The notes beneath the pieces were generated by a model. That model searched no databases. It worked only from the letters and a program-made list of their open reading frames with translations, and was not told where the DNA came from. Source: Paenibacillus piscarius (GTDB taxonomy: Bacteria; Bacillota; Bacilli; Paenibacillales; Paenibacillaceae). Taken from it: DNA of 64,000 nt. The stretch covers positions 90,704 through 154,703 of the forward strand of contig NZ_JAIEUI010000018.1 of NCBI RefSeq assembly GCF_022234545.1. Direction: 5' to 3'. This document shows positions 16,799-25,577 of this stretch, one piece after another. How positions within the stretch are numbered: position 1 is the first letter of the stretch; each line of letters begins with the position of its first letter. Both the position numbers and the translations under genes were made by a program.

Positions 16799-18630
16799 GC
16801 CTCACTCCCCCTTTGCTTCATCAAAGGCAGCGTGAACGTTACCAGCGAGCCTTGATTCAGCTCAGACTGCAGGGAAATGGAGCCGCCGTGCGCTTTGACA
16901 ATTTCCCGGGCAATGGACAAACCCAGCCCGGTACCGCCCATGTTCCTTGAGCGTGCCTTGTCGACTCTATAGAAGCGTTCAAATATACGTTCAATGTCCT
17001 TCTTCGGAATTCCGATACCGGAATCGCGGACCGATACAGCCAGCATTCCATCCTCATTCTTCTGCGCCTCCAGTTGAATGGTTCCGCCCTCCGGCGTATA
17101 CTTCAGCGCATTAGAGACCAGATTGCCGAGCACCTGGTCGATCTGGTCCCGGTCCAGCCAGGCTGTGGCGACCTCCTTGTGCACCCGGGTGCTGATATGA
17201 ATCCGCTTCTGGCGGATCTGGAAGGAGAAACGGTCGGCCACATCCTCCAGCATCTCGGAGATATCCGTCTGCTGGATGCGCAGACTGGATTCCTTGGAGT
17301 CCAGCCGCGACAGATGCAGAAGATCGGTCACCAGGCGGATCATCCGCTCCGTCTCATTGCGGATAACTCCAACGAACCGCACAGCCAGCTGCGGATCTTC
17401 CAGCGCGCCGTCATCCAGCGCCTCCGCATAGCTCTTGATGGTGGTCAGCGGTGTCCGCAGCTCATGCGATACGTTCGCAACGAACTCCCGGCGCGATTCC
17501 TCCAGATTCTCCTGCTCTGTAACATCCTGCAGCACTGCAATCGTTCCGGCGATCCGTCCGCCTTCCCGGCGGTGAATCGGCGTGAAGGTAACCCGCACAA
17601 TGTTGGGGTCCTCTCCGCCCATGGGCGATAGATGGAGCATAGCGGATTGGGCGATGCCTTGGGTCACCGATACCGACTGCTCGTGGTCCAGGCCAAGCAG
17701 CCCGCCGAGCGGTGCTCCCTCCGGGAGCGGCCCGTCGGTCCCCAGCATCAGGGCAGCGCGCGTATTCATCAGAATGACCGCACCATGCTCATCCGTGGCC
17801 ACCACCCCATCGCTCATATTCGCCAGAATGGAGGTAAGCTTCTCCTTCTCCTCTTCATTCTGCAGCAGTGCCTCGCGCAGCCTGTCCGTCATATAATTGA
17901 AGGCTTGGCTAAGCTGCCCGATCTCATCGTTGCCGAACACAGGAACCTTGCGGTTGAAGCGGCCTTCCGCCACAGCCGTGGCATGCTTGGTCATCTCCTT
18001 AATCGGATGGGTAATCGTGTGGGCCAGAATGACCCCGAGCACTGCCGTCAGGGCCAAGGCCAGCAGCAGGCCCGAGAGGAATACGCTGTTGATCCGGCTC
18101 ATCGTCGCATAGAGATCCTTCATATCGGCGGCTATATAGATTGCGCCAACCACCTTGTCACCGGAAATGACCGGCTTCGCCACTACCTTTTTGCGTACAT
18201 TATCATCCGCGATGATATATTCCTCATTGTCGCTGATGCCCTGCAGGGCGCGGCTGACCACGGTCTGCGTGTTGCGCTGGCCCACATAATCATTCTGGGA
18301 GGGGATTGATGTAGTAATAATCTTGCCGCTCGCGTCGAGCACCTGAATCTCCGCGCCGTTAATATAGAGATTGTTCACCATGCCGCGCAGACTCTCCACC
18401 GCCGATTCCTCATCGGCGGTTCCCGTCTCGCTGCCGAACTTGTCTGCGGTGAGGATCGAGAGCATCTCGGCCCGGGCCTTCAGGTCCTTGGTGAAGTTAT
18501 CCGTCAATGAGTTCTTCATGGAGCTGACGAAGTATACGCCGATCAGCTGCATCGCAATCAGAATCAACAGTACATATATCACGATAAGTCTGGCCTGGAT
18601 CGTCCGGAAAAAGGACAATGCTTTCATCAC
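16795..18630 (-). CDS. walK: Sensor histidine kinase WalK (YycG)
   Basis: A 611-aa essential cell-wall sensor kinase. Domain order: TM1 (residues ~13-36), extracytoplasmic Cache-like sensor (~37-180), TM2 (~184-205), HAMP (~206-258), PAS (~265-370), HisKA with H-box FVANVSHELRTPLTTIKS (His near 389), then the ATPase with N-box NLVSNALKYTPEGG, G1 DSGIGIP, F-box FERFYRVD and G2 GGTGLGLSIA. It phosphorylates WalR to match autolysin expression to wall growth. Overlaps walR by 4 bases and yycH by 4. Confidence 0.97.
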   Translation of the reverse strand: MMKALSFFRTIQARLIVIYVLLILIAMQLIGVYFVSSMKNSLTDNFTKDLKARAEMLSILTADKFGSETGTADEESAVESLRGMVNNLYINGAEIQVLDASGKIITTSIPSQNDYVGQRNTQTVVSRALQGISDNEEYIIADDNVRKKVVAKPVISGDKVVGAIYIAADMKDLYATMSRINSVFLSGLLLALALTAVLGVILAHTITHPIKEMTKHATAVAEGRFNRKVPVFGNDEIGQLSQAFNYMTDRLREALLQNEEEKEKLTSILANMSDGVVATDEHGAVILMNTRAALMLGTDGPLPEGAPLGGLLGLDHEQSVSVTQGIAQSAMLHLSPMGGEDPNIVRVTFTPIHRREGGRIAGTIAVLQDVTEQENLEESRREFVANVSHELRTPLTTIKSYAEALDDGALEDPQLAVRFVGVIRNETERMIRLVTDLLHLSRLDSKESSLRIQQTDISEMLEDVADRFSFQIRQKRIHISTRVHKEVATAWLDRDQIDQVLGNLVSNALKYTPEGGTIQLEAQKNEDGMLAVSVRDSGIGIPKKDIERIFERFYRVDKARSRNMGGTGLGLSIAREIVKAHGGSISLQSELNQGSLVTFTLPLMKQRGSEA

Positions 18631-19358
18631 AACCCTCCGTTTTTGGGGCTATGCATCAGATAACCGAGTCCGCGCCGGGTATGGATATATTCCGGCTTGC
18701 TGGGATTCTCCTCTATTTTCTCTCTGAGCCTGCGGATCGTCACATCCACCGTCCGCACATCGCCGAAGTACTCGAAGCCCCATACGGCCTGCAGCAGATG
18801 CTCCCGCGTCATAACCTTCCCGGCATGGCGGATCATATAGTAGAGAAGCTCATATTCCCGATGCGTCAGATCGAGCGGCTCACCGTCCTTGTAGACCATG
18901 TACATATCCGTATCGATGAACAGCCCGAAATGGTAGACGCCCTGCTTGCTCTCCACGGGCTCAGTTGGCGCCTCTGACGGAGCCGGCTTATGCTGGCGGC
19001 GCATCTGTGCCTTCACCCGGGCCAGCAGCTCCCGGGTGCTGAACGGCTTGGTCACATAATCATCAGCGCCAAGCTCCAGACCCAGCACTTTATCAATCTC
19101 ACCGTCCTTGGCAGTCAGCATAATGATCGGAATATCCAGATGCGCCGAGCGAACCTCACGGCACACATCCATTCCGTCCTTGCCGGGCAGCATCAGGTCG
19201 AGCAGCATCAGATCCGGGCGTTTGGATAACGCCAGCTCGACAGCACTGTTGCCGTCGAAGGCGCAGATCACCTCGTAGCCCTCTTTTTCGAGATTGAACT
19301 TCAATATATCAGCAATAGGCTGTTCATCATCCACTACCAGAATCGTTCCCATTTGCAT
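18627..19358 (-). CDS. walR: Response regulator WalR (YycF)
   Basis: A 243-aa OmpR-family regulator. The receiver domain has the acidic pair DDE near residues 10-12, phospho-acceptor Asp54 (LLDLMLPG) and Lys in KPFSTREL. The C-terminal winged helix contains LTHREYELLYYMIRHAGKVMTREHLLQAVWG and VDVTIRRLREKIE. It controls peptidoglycan hydrolase genes; the M23 peptidase gene just upstream is a plausible target. First gene of the wal operon. Confidence 0.97.
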   Translation of the reverse strand: MQMGTILVVDDEQPIADILKFNLEKEGYEVICAFDGNSAVELALSKRPDLMLLDLMLPGKDGMDVCREVRSAHLDIPIIMLTAKDGEIDKVLGLELGADDYVTKPFSTRELLARVKAQMRRQHKPAPSEAPTEPVESKQGVYHFGLFIDTDMYMVYKDGEPLDLTHREYELLYYMIRHAGKVMTREHLLQAVWGFEYFGDVRTVDVTIRRLREKIEENPSKPEYIHTRRGLGYLMHSPKNGGL

Positions 19359-19449
19359 ATGGTCAGCTTCACCTTTCTAACAATACTAGAACCCTGATTC
19401 CTATATTCTAACATACCTGACTTGGCGTCACATCTAACGAAATGAAATA

Positions 19450-19479
19450 ACAACCGCCCGAAATGATCCGGACGGTTGT
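19450..19479 (-). terminator. Terminator of the M23 peptidase gene
   Basis: Arms ACAACCG and CGGTTGT extended by an inner CCG/CGG pair, followed by T-rich sequence on the reverse strand. It separates the peptidase gene from the wal operon. Confidence 0.7.
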
Positions 19480-19501
19480 CAGAAGTCTGCGCCTTCAATT
19501 G

Positions 19502-21085
19502 TTATCTCAGAAATCTCATCGGGTTCATGGCGGACCCGTTCTTGCGGATCTCGAAATGCAGATGTGTCCCGGTAGAGCGGCCGGTGTTCCCCATAATACC
19601 GATCTGCGTGCCCTGTCCGACCCGCTGTCCGGCCGAGACCGAGATTCTGCTAAGATGCCCGTAGTACGTAGAGTATCCGTTGTTGTGGTTAACGATAACC
19701 ACATTGCCGTATCCGCGCTGTACCCCGGCGAAGCTTACCGTCCCGGCGTCTGCCGCCCTGATCGTGCGGTTGCCCGAGACCAGATCGAGGCCCTTGTGGG
19801 TGCGTCCCCAGCGCTCGCCGTAGCTGCTGGAGATCCGGGCTCCGGTGACCGGCCAAGCAAACATTCCGGTTGCCTCGCCCACGGTCTTGACTGCAGTCTT
19901 CTCCGCGGCCTTCTCCATGACCTTGGTTCCCGAGTAGACCACCTCAGGCAGAGAGGCCTTCACCACTTCCTGGCCCAGCCACTCCTCCTGAACCACCCGC
20001 CCGTTCTCTTTGGTTAGCCGGTACTGCATTGTCTTCAGTCCGGTCTGTCCGGGGCGGACCACCTTGCGCTTGCCGGCCGGGAGCTGATCGCTCTTGCGGA
20101 TAATGACCTCCGGCTCGGTGACTACCTGCTCGCTGACATGCTCCACCGTGACCACTGTCAGATCCGGCTGGGGGACCGTCAGCTGCAGTTCATCGCCAAT
20201 CTGCAGGCTAAGCTCCTTCACCGTAGGATTGTTGCGGAAGATCTCCGCCTGGGGGATGTTGAACTGGGAAGCGATCGCAGAGACCGTGTCGCCTTCCTGA
20301 ACCGAGTAGACCAGCGGAGCTTCCTTGCCTTCGGTCAGCAGCTTCACGGCTTCCTGGACATCAAGCACCTTGTTGGGATCAGCCTTCACCGGAACAACGC
20401 TGACCGCTTCACGGATCTTAACCGATTCCACCTTGTCGGCCGCCGCAGGGGCGGCCGCCTTCGCCTTCGCCGCCGTCTTCACCAGCTTCGCGGAAGACAC
20501 AGCTGCCGCCTGCGGAGCGTAATGCTCCTTCACGGCCTTAAGAACCGCTGCCGCTGTCTCCTGATCCTTCACGATGCCCAGCGGCTTACCATCAACCTCC
20601 AGCTGCACGCCTACGGCATAGGCCTTGAGCATAGTATCCAGCTTGTCCAGTGTAGCTTCGCTGTCCACCTCCGGCTTGTACGCCTGCTGCGCCTCCGTTG
20701 TGATCCCGCTGGTCTGCAGCACCATTTCGGTATCCGGATATTTGAGCTGGTACTCCTGGCGCTTCTCTTCAAATAACCTGGTCAGATCCTCCTGCCGGTT
20801 CAATGCGCCAATTTCTTTGCCCTTCACCAGTACCTTGTAATAGGTTACCGTGTTTGCGGCAACCTCTCTCTTGTGCGCCCCCACCAGGAAGGCGGACAGA
20901 AGCACCAGACCGGCAGAAGCCAGAACCCACGAACGCAGGCGTCTGCGCGATTTCCTTCCCGGCTGGACGACACGGGCTTCGCCTGTGCTCATCTCCGCCT
21001 GTTGACCTGCTGCACCGGACCCTGCGGATGCTTCTTCATGGCTTTGCAGGTTCCCGCTCCGGCGCATAAACTTGAATCCTTTCAT
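19502..21085 (-). CDS. Membrane-anchored M23 peptidoglycan endopeptidase with LysM and G5 domains
   Basis: A 527-aa protein. A long basic cytoplasmic N-terminus leads to one transmembrane segment (LRSWVLASAGLVLLSAFLVGA). An extracellular helical region follows, then a LysM domain (VYSVQEGDTVSAIASQFNIPQAEIFRNN..., ~260-305), a G5 domain (~310-385) and a C-terminal LytM/M23 domain with zinc ligands in THKGLD and HLHFE. The type cleaves peptide cross-links in the wall. An Ala/Lys-rich linker near residues 190-220 probably varies between strains. It lies directly upstream of walR; WalR control of such genes is known in relatives, but I could not find a clean WalR box. Confidence 0.9.
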   Translation of the reverse strand: MKGFKFMRRSGNLQSHEEASAGSGAAGQQAEMSTGEARVVQPGRKSRRRLRSWVLASAGLVLLSAFLVGAHKREVAANTVTYYKVLVKGKEIGALNRQEDLTRLFEEKRQEYQLKYPDTEMVLQTSGITTEAQQAYKPEVDSEATLDKLDTMLKAYAVGVQLEVDGKPLGIVKDQETAAAVLKAVKEHYAPQAAAVSSAKLVKTAAKAKAAAPAAADKVESVKIREAVSVVPVKADPNKVLDVQEAVKLLTEGKEAPLVYSVQEGDTVSAIASQFNIPQAEIFRNNPTVKELSLQIGDELQLTVPQPDLTVVTVEHVSEQVVTEPEVIIRKSDQLPAGKRKVVRPGQTGLKTMQYRLTKENGRVVQEEWLGQEVVKASLPEVVYSGTKVMEKAAEKTAVKTVGEATGMFAWPVTGARISSSYGERWGRTHKGLDLVSGNRTIRAADAGTVSFAGVQRGYGNVVIVNHNNGYSTYYGHLSRISVSAGQRVGQGTQIGIMGNTGRSTGTHLHFEIRKNGSAMNPMRFLR

Positions 21086-21399
21086 GAAACTCTCCCTTTC
21101 AGTCCGTCCATACGGTCCGCCGAAGCGGCTGAACTATTGTTATGGCTCCGATTTGTACAACGTAACTATATCTGCCCATCATATGTTGTCGGTTTGCATG
21201 AGTATGAATTTCTGCTATGAAAAAGACACAAAAAAGGTTACAAAATATTAACCCTTTGTAGTCCTTTTTTACTGTACCATACGCTGCAGAATGATTTCAA
21301 CTTTATGAACACAACAAAACCCGCGGTTTTCGCGGGTTTCTTCCCAATTTTTGCGTTTTAAACACTGAGGTCGTGTCCAAAAAGTGACAATTTTTATTT
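21086..21399. other. Intergenic region upstream of the M23 peptidase gene
   Basis: About 310 bases. It holds the terminator of the 218-aa unknown (21316-21340) and presumably the peptidase promoter. A reverse-strand TGTAAC-N6-TGTGTC pair near 21223-21240 is only a loose relative of the WalR direct repeat (TGTWAH-N5-TGTWAH). Nothing else recognised. Confidence 0.35.
21316..21340 (-). terminator. Terminator of the 218-aa unknown gene
   Basis: Stem AACCCGCG/CGCGGGTT with a 5-base loop, followed on the reverse strand by TTGTTGTGTTC. Confidence 0.75.
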
Positions 21400-22056
21400 T
21401 CACTCCGTTCCCTTCGAGCTCGGTGTAAGCATTTTCATCAGCGCATTATATTCATCCGCATCCACGTACTTCGCAATGATTCCCTGCAATTCAGCTGCTT
21501 CGCTCTCTGTCAACCCGCCTTCCAGCATAGCGGAGATCTTGATCATCTCCTCCTGCGGAAGTTTGGTCATCAGAATATTGAAAATATTGGTCTTCTCGTC
21601 AGCAGGCAGATTCTCCTTCAGCTCATTCATGGCCTCCGGCGTCATCACCAGATTCTGATCCAGTGCCCCGCCGCTCTGTTCCTCTCCGGCTGCTTGCCCC
21701 ATCACGGGCAGGGCATCCTCCGGCACCTTATCGTCCACCGTCTTCTCATTGGTATGACCGGAGGTTGCTCCACCGTTCTTATTCTCTTCATCTGCCTTCA
21801 CCTTGCTTGAACCAGCCTGATCCCCGCTCTCCTTGGAGGTCTTCTCGGTGTCCTTGGAGGCCGGGCTGCCGCCCATCCCCGTCAGACTCTTCACGAAGCC
21901 GCTGATACCGGGCCCCGGGCCATCCACCTTAATCTCGAAGCTGGCCAGCACCGACTGGATGTACGTGTTAACCACATACGCAGTTGTCAGCATAGACAGC
22001 ACGCTGGACAGCAGAACAATCAGACAGATGCCCAGAGCACGCTTGACTACCTTCAT
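21400..22056 (-). CDS. Membrane-anchored protein of unknown function, 218 aa
   Basis: One N-terminal membrane helix (ALGICLIVLLSSVLSMLTTAYVV), then a Lys/Glu/Ser/Gly-rich low-complexity stretch (~60-115) and a compact helical C-terminal part (~130-205) with two LTESEAAELQ/MTPEAMNELKENL-like helices. It looks like an extracytoplasmic protein on a flexible stalk. Of two ATGs in MIMKVVKR I prefer the second, because GGGAGAG abuts the first. It stands alone, between purA and the M23 peptidase gene, with terminators on both sides. I do not recognise a named family. Confidence 0.7.
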   Translation of the reverse strand: MKVVKRALGICLIVLLSSVLSMLTTAYVVNTYIQSVLASFEIKVDGPGPGISGFVKSLTGMGGSPASKDTEKTSKESGDQAGSSKVKADEENKNGGATSGHTNEKTVDDKVPEDALPVMGQAAGEEQSGGALDQNLVMTPEAMNELKENLPADEKTNIFNILMTKLPQEEMIKISAMLEGGLTESEAAELQGIIAKYVDADEYNALMKMLTPSSKGTE

Positions 22057-22203
22057 TATCATCTCTCCCTTGCAACCCTGCTCTATCCTACTCCTTGAGA
22101 ATCAGTTCCATATGATCCTATTCTCTTAGTATTGACTAGAACACGGCCGGGGAAACGTCCCAGCACCACATAAGCATACTTCTTCTCTGTGAAAATACAG
22201 CAA

Positions 22204-22230
22204 AGCAGGGACCTCGCTGAGGTCCCTGCT
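22204..22230 (-). terminator. Terminator of purA
   Basis: Perfect 12-bp stem AGCAGGGACCTC/GAGGTCCCTGCT with a 3-base loop, followed by a moderately T-rich tail on the reverse strand. Confidence 0.85.
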
Positions 22231-22266
22231 CCTGATTCATTCTATGGATTCCAGTCTGCTGTAGGC

Positions 22267-23553
22267 TTAGATATAGATAGGCTGAACTTGATTCGTCTGT
22301 TCCCGGTTGCGGCCTACGGAGAAGATCGAGATCGGAATGCCGGTCAGCTCTGAGACCCGTTCCACATATCTGCGTGTATTGGCCGGAAGATCGTCCAGCG
22401 TCTTCGCGGAGGTAATGTCCTCGCTCCAGCCCGGAAGCTCCTCATACACAGCTTCACACTCAGCCAGCATCTTCAGGCTGGCCGGATAGTGGGTAATCAC
22501 TTCCCCGCGGTACTTATAGCCGGTGCAGATCTTAACCGTCTCAAGGCCGCTCAATACGTCCAGGGAATTCAGCGACAGGCCGGTAATTCCGCTGACGCGG
22601 CGGGCATGACGCACCACTACACTGTCGAACCAGCCGACGCGGCGGGCACGGCCGGTCACCGTTCCGTACTCATGTCCAGTCTCACGGATATAGTCACCAG
22701 TGGCATCGTTCAGCTCTGTAGGGAATGGACCGTCTCCCACACGGGTTGTGTACGACTTGGCTACGCCGATAACCTGCTGAATCTTGGACGGGCCTACGCC
22801 CGATCCGATGCAGACGCCGCCTGCCGACGGATTGGATGAAGTCACGAACGGGTATGTCCCTTGGTCAATATCCAGCATAACCCCTTGTGCACCTTCAAAC
22901 AGCACCTTGGCATCTTTATCAATGGCATCATTCAGCACCACCGAGGTATCAGTGACATAACCTCGCAGCACTTCGGCATACTCCAGATATTTCTTCAGAA
23001 TCTCTTCCACATCCAGCGGCTCTGCACCGTACACCTGGGTAATCATCTGATTCTTCTCTGCCATCAGCGGGCGGAGTCTCAGCTCGAATTCCTCAGCGTC
23101 CATCAGATCGGCAATCCGGATGCCGTTGCGGGCCGCTTTATCCATGTAGCAGGGGCCGATCCCTTTGCGGGTCGTTCCGATTTTGTTCGGGCCCTTGCGG
23201 TCTTCCTCCAGCGCATCCAGCACCATATGATAAGGCATAATGACATGGGCACGGTCACTGATGACCAGATTCTTCGTATCGAAACCGTTATCATGAATAT
23301 AATTAATTTCCTGGATCAGGGCTTCTGGATTAATAACCATTCCATTGCCGATTACGCAAGTTTTCTCTTTATAGAATACACCCGATGGAATCAAGCTCAG
23401 CTTGAATTTCTTTCCGTCAATCAGAATCGTGTGACCGGCATTGTTACCCCCCTGATACCGGGCGACCACATCTGCACTTTCCGCCAGAAAATCCGTGATC
23501 TTGCCTTTGCCTTCGTCTCCCCACTGTGTTCCCACGACGACTACCGTTGACAT
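22267..23553 (-). CDS. purA: Adenylosuccinate synthetase
   Basis: A 428-aa cytoplasmic enzyme that joins IMP and aspartate, using GTP, to give adenylosuccinate in AMP synthesis. The N-terminal P-loop GTQWGDEGKGK and the conserved GRARRVGWFD and TTRVGDGPFPTE segments are all present, and length is typical. The ATG at 23553 follows GGAGGA; the apparent upstream extension from 23586 is not supported. Monocistronic, with its own leader and terminator, as is common for purA. Confidence 0.97.
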   Translation of the reverse strand: MSTVVVVGTQWGDEGKGKITDFLAESADVVARYQGGNNAGHTILIDGKKFKLSLIPSGVFYKEKTCVIGNGMVINPEALIQEINYIHDNGFDTKNLVISDRAHVIMPYHMVLDALEEDRKGPNKIGTTRKGIGPCYMDKAARNGIRIADLMDAEEFELRLRPLMAEKNQMITQVYGAEPLDVEEILKKYLEYAEVLRGYVTDTSVVLNDAIDKDAKVLFEGAQGVMLDIDQGTYPFVTSSNPSAGGVCIGSGVGPSKIQQVIGVAKSYTTRVGDGPFPTELNDATGDYIRETGHEYGTVTGRARRVGWFDSVVVRHARRVSGITGLSLNSLDVLSGLETVKICTGYKYRGEVITHYPASLKMLAECEAVYEELPGWSEDITSAKTLDDLPANTRRYVERVSELTGIPISIFSVGRNREQTNQVQPIYI

Positions 23554-23584
23554 GTTCATTCCTCCGTAGGTGCTAACAGGCACC

Positions 23585-23668
23585 ATTATTTTTGCACTTG
23601 TAATAGGGCTCTGTACGCGCTTCTGAAGTACGCAGCCCTCCGGACATCAGGCAGGTGAACCTGCCAAA
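23585..23668 (-). promoter_or_regulatory. Structured purA leader (two hairpins, possible leader peptide)
   Basis: Upstream of purA the reverse strand forms GGCAGG-ttca-CCTGCC (23655-23670) and a second stem GGGCT...AGCCC enclosing GTAC/GTAC (23605-23637). An open frame of 24 codons (MSGGLRTSEA...) starts at the ATG between them and stops with TAG 18 bases before the purA start. It has no good ribosome site, so a leader peptide is only a possibility. Confidence 0.3.
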
Positions 23669-23713
23669 CACAATAATCAGTGTAACAGCGGCACTTTTTA
23701 AAGTCAAACAAAA

Positions 23714-23749
23714 ACGAACGATCACGACAAAAATAGTGCGATCGTTCGT
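23714..23749 (-). terminator. Terminator of the yybS-gdpP-rplI-dnaB operon
   Basis: Stem ACGAACGATC/GATCGTTCGT followed on the reverse strand by TTTTTGTTTG, just after the dnaB stop. Confidence 0.85.
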
Positions 23750-23767
23750 GTATTGCGCGAAATTTGT

Positions 23768-25129
23768 CTAACCTGCAAACGGTTCGGCATGGGCCCGCTC
23801 GTAGTTGACGAACTTGTTGAAGTTCTTGAGGAACACCAGCTCTACCGTGCCCACCGGGCCGTTACGCTGCTTGGCGATAATAATCTCGATAATGTTCTTC
23901 TTCTCAGTATCCTGATTATAGTAATCATCGCGGTACAGGAAAGCGACGATGTCGGCATCCTGCTCAATGGAGCCCGATTCACGAAGGTCACTCATCATCG
24001 GCCGTTTGTCCTGGCGCTGTTCTACGCCACGGCTGAGCTGGGACAGGGCAATAACCGGAACATCAAGCTCACGGGCAATCTGCTTCAGGGTACGCGAGAT
24101 TTCCGATACCTCCTGCTGGCGGTTCTCCCCGGGCTTGCCGCGGCCCTGAATCAGCTGGAGGTAGTCGATGACGATCATACCCAGGCCCTTTTCCTTCTTG
24201 AGTCTGCGGCATTTCGCGCGGATATCATTGACTGTAATGCCGGGCGTATCATCAATATAAATTTCAGATTCAGACAGAGACTGGATACCCATCGTAAGCT
24301 TCGACCAGTCATCATCGCTCTTGAAGTCACCGGTACGCATAATATTGGCGTCCAGATTGGCCTCCGCGCAGATCATACGCTGCACCAGCTGGGGAGCCGA
24401 CATTTCCAGACTGAAGATCGCAACCGTCTCCTTCGCCCGGACCGCAACGTTCTGGGCGATATTCAGGGCGAACGCCGTCTTCCCGACGGAAGGCCGGGCT
24501 GCGACAATTATCAGGTCATTCCGCTGGAAGCCATTCGTCATATGGTCAAGATCGACGAACCCGGTCGGAATTCCCGAGGTCCCGCCTTTGTTCTGGTGGA
24601 GCAGCTCCACCCGGTCGAATACCTGCATCAGCACATCGCGGATGGCAATGAATCCGCTGCCGCTGCGCCGGTTCGAGATTTCCAGAATCCGCCGCTCGGC
24701 GTCGCTCAGCATAATGCCTACGTCCTCGCCGCCGGTGTAGCCTTCACTGACAATCTGTGTGGCGGTACGGATCAGCCTCCGCAGCATCGCCTTCTCTTCG
24801 ATGATCTGAGCATAATAATCCACGTTGGCTGCCGTCGGCACTGCATGCGCCAGCTTAGCCAAATAGCTGACACCGCCGATATCCTCAAGCTCTCCCCGGT
24901 CCTGAAGCCGGGAGGTCAAGGTAATCAGGTCAATCGGCTGGCTCTCTTCTCCAAGCTGCACCATCGCTTCAAAGATCATCTGATGCGGTTTGTCGTAGAA
25001 GTCTTCCGTGCTCACCCGCTCCATTGCGGTAATGAGCGCTTCATCGGACAGCAGTACCGCACCCAGCACGGCCTGTTCCGCTTCCAGATTCTGCGGGGGG
25101 ACCCGGTCGAAAAAGAGATCTCCGCCCAT
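23768..25129 (-). CDS. dnaB: Replicative DNA helicase DnaB/DnaC
   Basis: A 453-aa hexameric 5'-3' helicase of the replication fork (named dnaC in Bacillus). The N-terminal domain begins VPPQNLEAEQAVLGAVLL. The RecA-like C-terminal domain has Walker A RPSVGKTAFALNIA, followed by EMSAPQLVQRMIC and IVIDYLQLIQG. The ATG at 25129 lies one base beyond the rplI stop, so it is probably translated in the same transcript. Confidence 0.97.
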   Translation of the reverse strand: MGGDLFFDRVPPQNLEAEQAVLGAVLLSDEALITAMERVSTEDFYDKPHQMIFEAMVQLGEESQPIDLITLTSRLQDRGELEDIGGVSYLAKLAHAVPTAANVDYYAQIIEEKAMLRRLIRTATQIVSEGYTGGEDVGIMLSDAERRILEISNRRSGSGFIAIRDVLMQVFDRVELLHQNKGGTSGIPTGFVDLDHMTNGFQRNDLIIVAARPSVGKTAFALNIAQNVAVRAKETVAIFSLEMSAPQLVQRMICAEANLDANIMRTGDFKSDDDWSKLTMGIQSLSESEIYIDDTPGITVNDIRAKCRRLKKEKGLGMIVIDYLQLIQGRGKPGENRQQEVSEISRTLKQIARELDVPVIALSQLSRGVEQRQDKRPMMSDLRESGSIEQDADIVAFLYRDDYYNQDTEKKNIIEIIIAKQRNGPVGTVELVFLKNFNKFVNYERAHAEPFAG

Positions 25130-25130
25130 C

Positions 25131-25577
25131 CTACTCCTCCGTTACCTGAACCGTGAAGGTCGCCTTTACTTCAGTATGCAGCTTCACACCCACCTGGAAC
25201 GTTCCGACATGGCGGATCGAATCGCTCAGCTCAATCTTGCGTTTGTCTACCACGATGCCGTGGGAGGCAGCCAGGGCTTCACCAATCTGCTTGCTGGTGA
25301 TTGCGCCGAACAGGCGGCCGCCTTCCCCTGCCTTGGCCTTCAGCGTCAGGGTCAGCTCATCAATCTTCTTGCCCAGCTGTACCGCTTCCTCTTTCTCCTG
25401 GTCCTTGCGGCGCTGTTCCGCTGCCGTCTGGTTCTCCAGTGTCTTCACATTGCCGTCGGTTGCCGGACGCACCAGCCCGCGCGGCAGCAGGAAGTTGGTG
25501 GCGTACCCTTCCGATACCTCTTTGATCTGTCCCTTCTTGCCTTGCCCTTTAACATCCTTCAAGAATATGACCTTCAT
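25131..25577 (-). CDS. rplI: 50S ribosomal protein L9
   Basis: A 148-aa two-domain protein. The N-terminal rRNA-binding signature MKVIFLKDVKGQGKKGQIKEV...GYATNFLLPRGLV is followed by a long linker helix and the C-terminal domain (GGRLFGAITSKQI). It overlaps the gdpP stop by 4 bases and is one base from dnaB. The yybS-gdpP-rplI-dnaB order is conserved in Bacillales. Confidence 0.97.
   Translation of the reverse strand: MKVIFLKDVKGQGKKGQIKEVSEGYATNFLLPRGLVRPATDGNVKTLENQTAAEQRRKDQEKEEAVQLGKKIDELTLTLKAKAGEGGRLFGAITSKQIGEALAASHGIVVDKRKIELSDSIRHVGTFQVGVKLHTEVKATFTVQVTEE

Noticed and set aside
16901..16914. Noc-binding site in walK (ATTTCCCGGGCAAT, 13/14 match)
   Set aside because: It is explained by codons for the invariant kinase motif IAREIVKAHG, so selection for Noc binding cannot be inferred.
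21223..21240. WalR box before the M23 peptidase gene
   Set aside because: TGTAAC-N6-TGTGTC departs from the consensus in spacing and in the second half-site.
23753..25156. 467-codon forward frame opposite dnaB
   Set aside because: dnaB on the reverse strand has all helicase motifs; the forward frame has no recognisable protein features.
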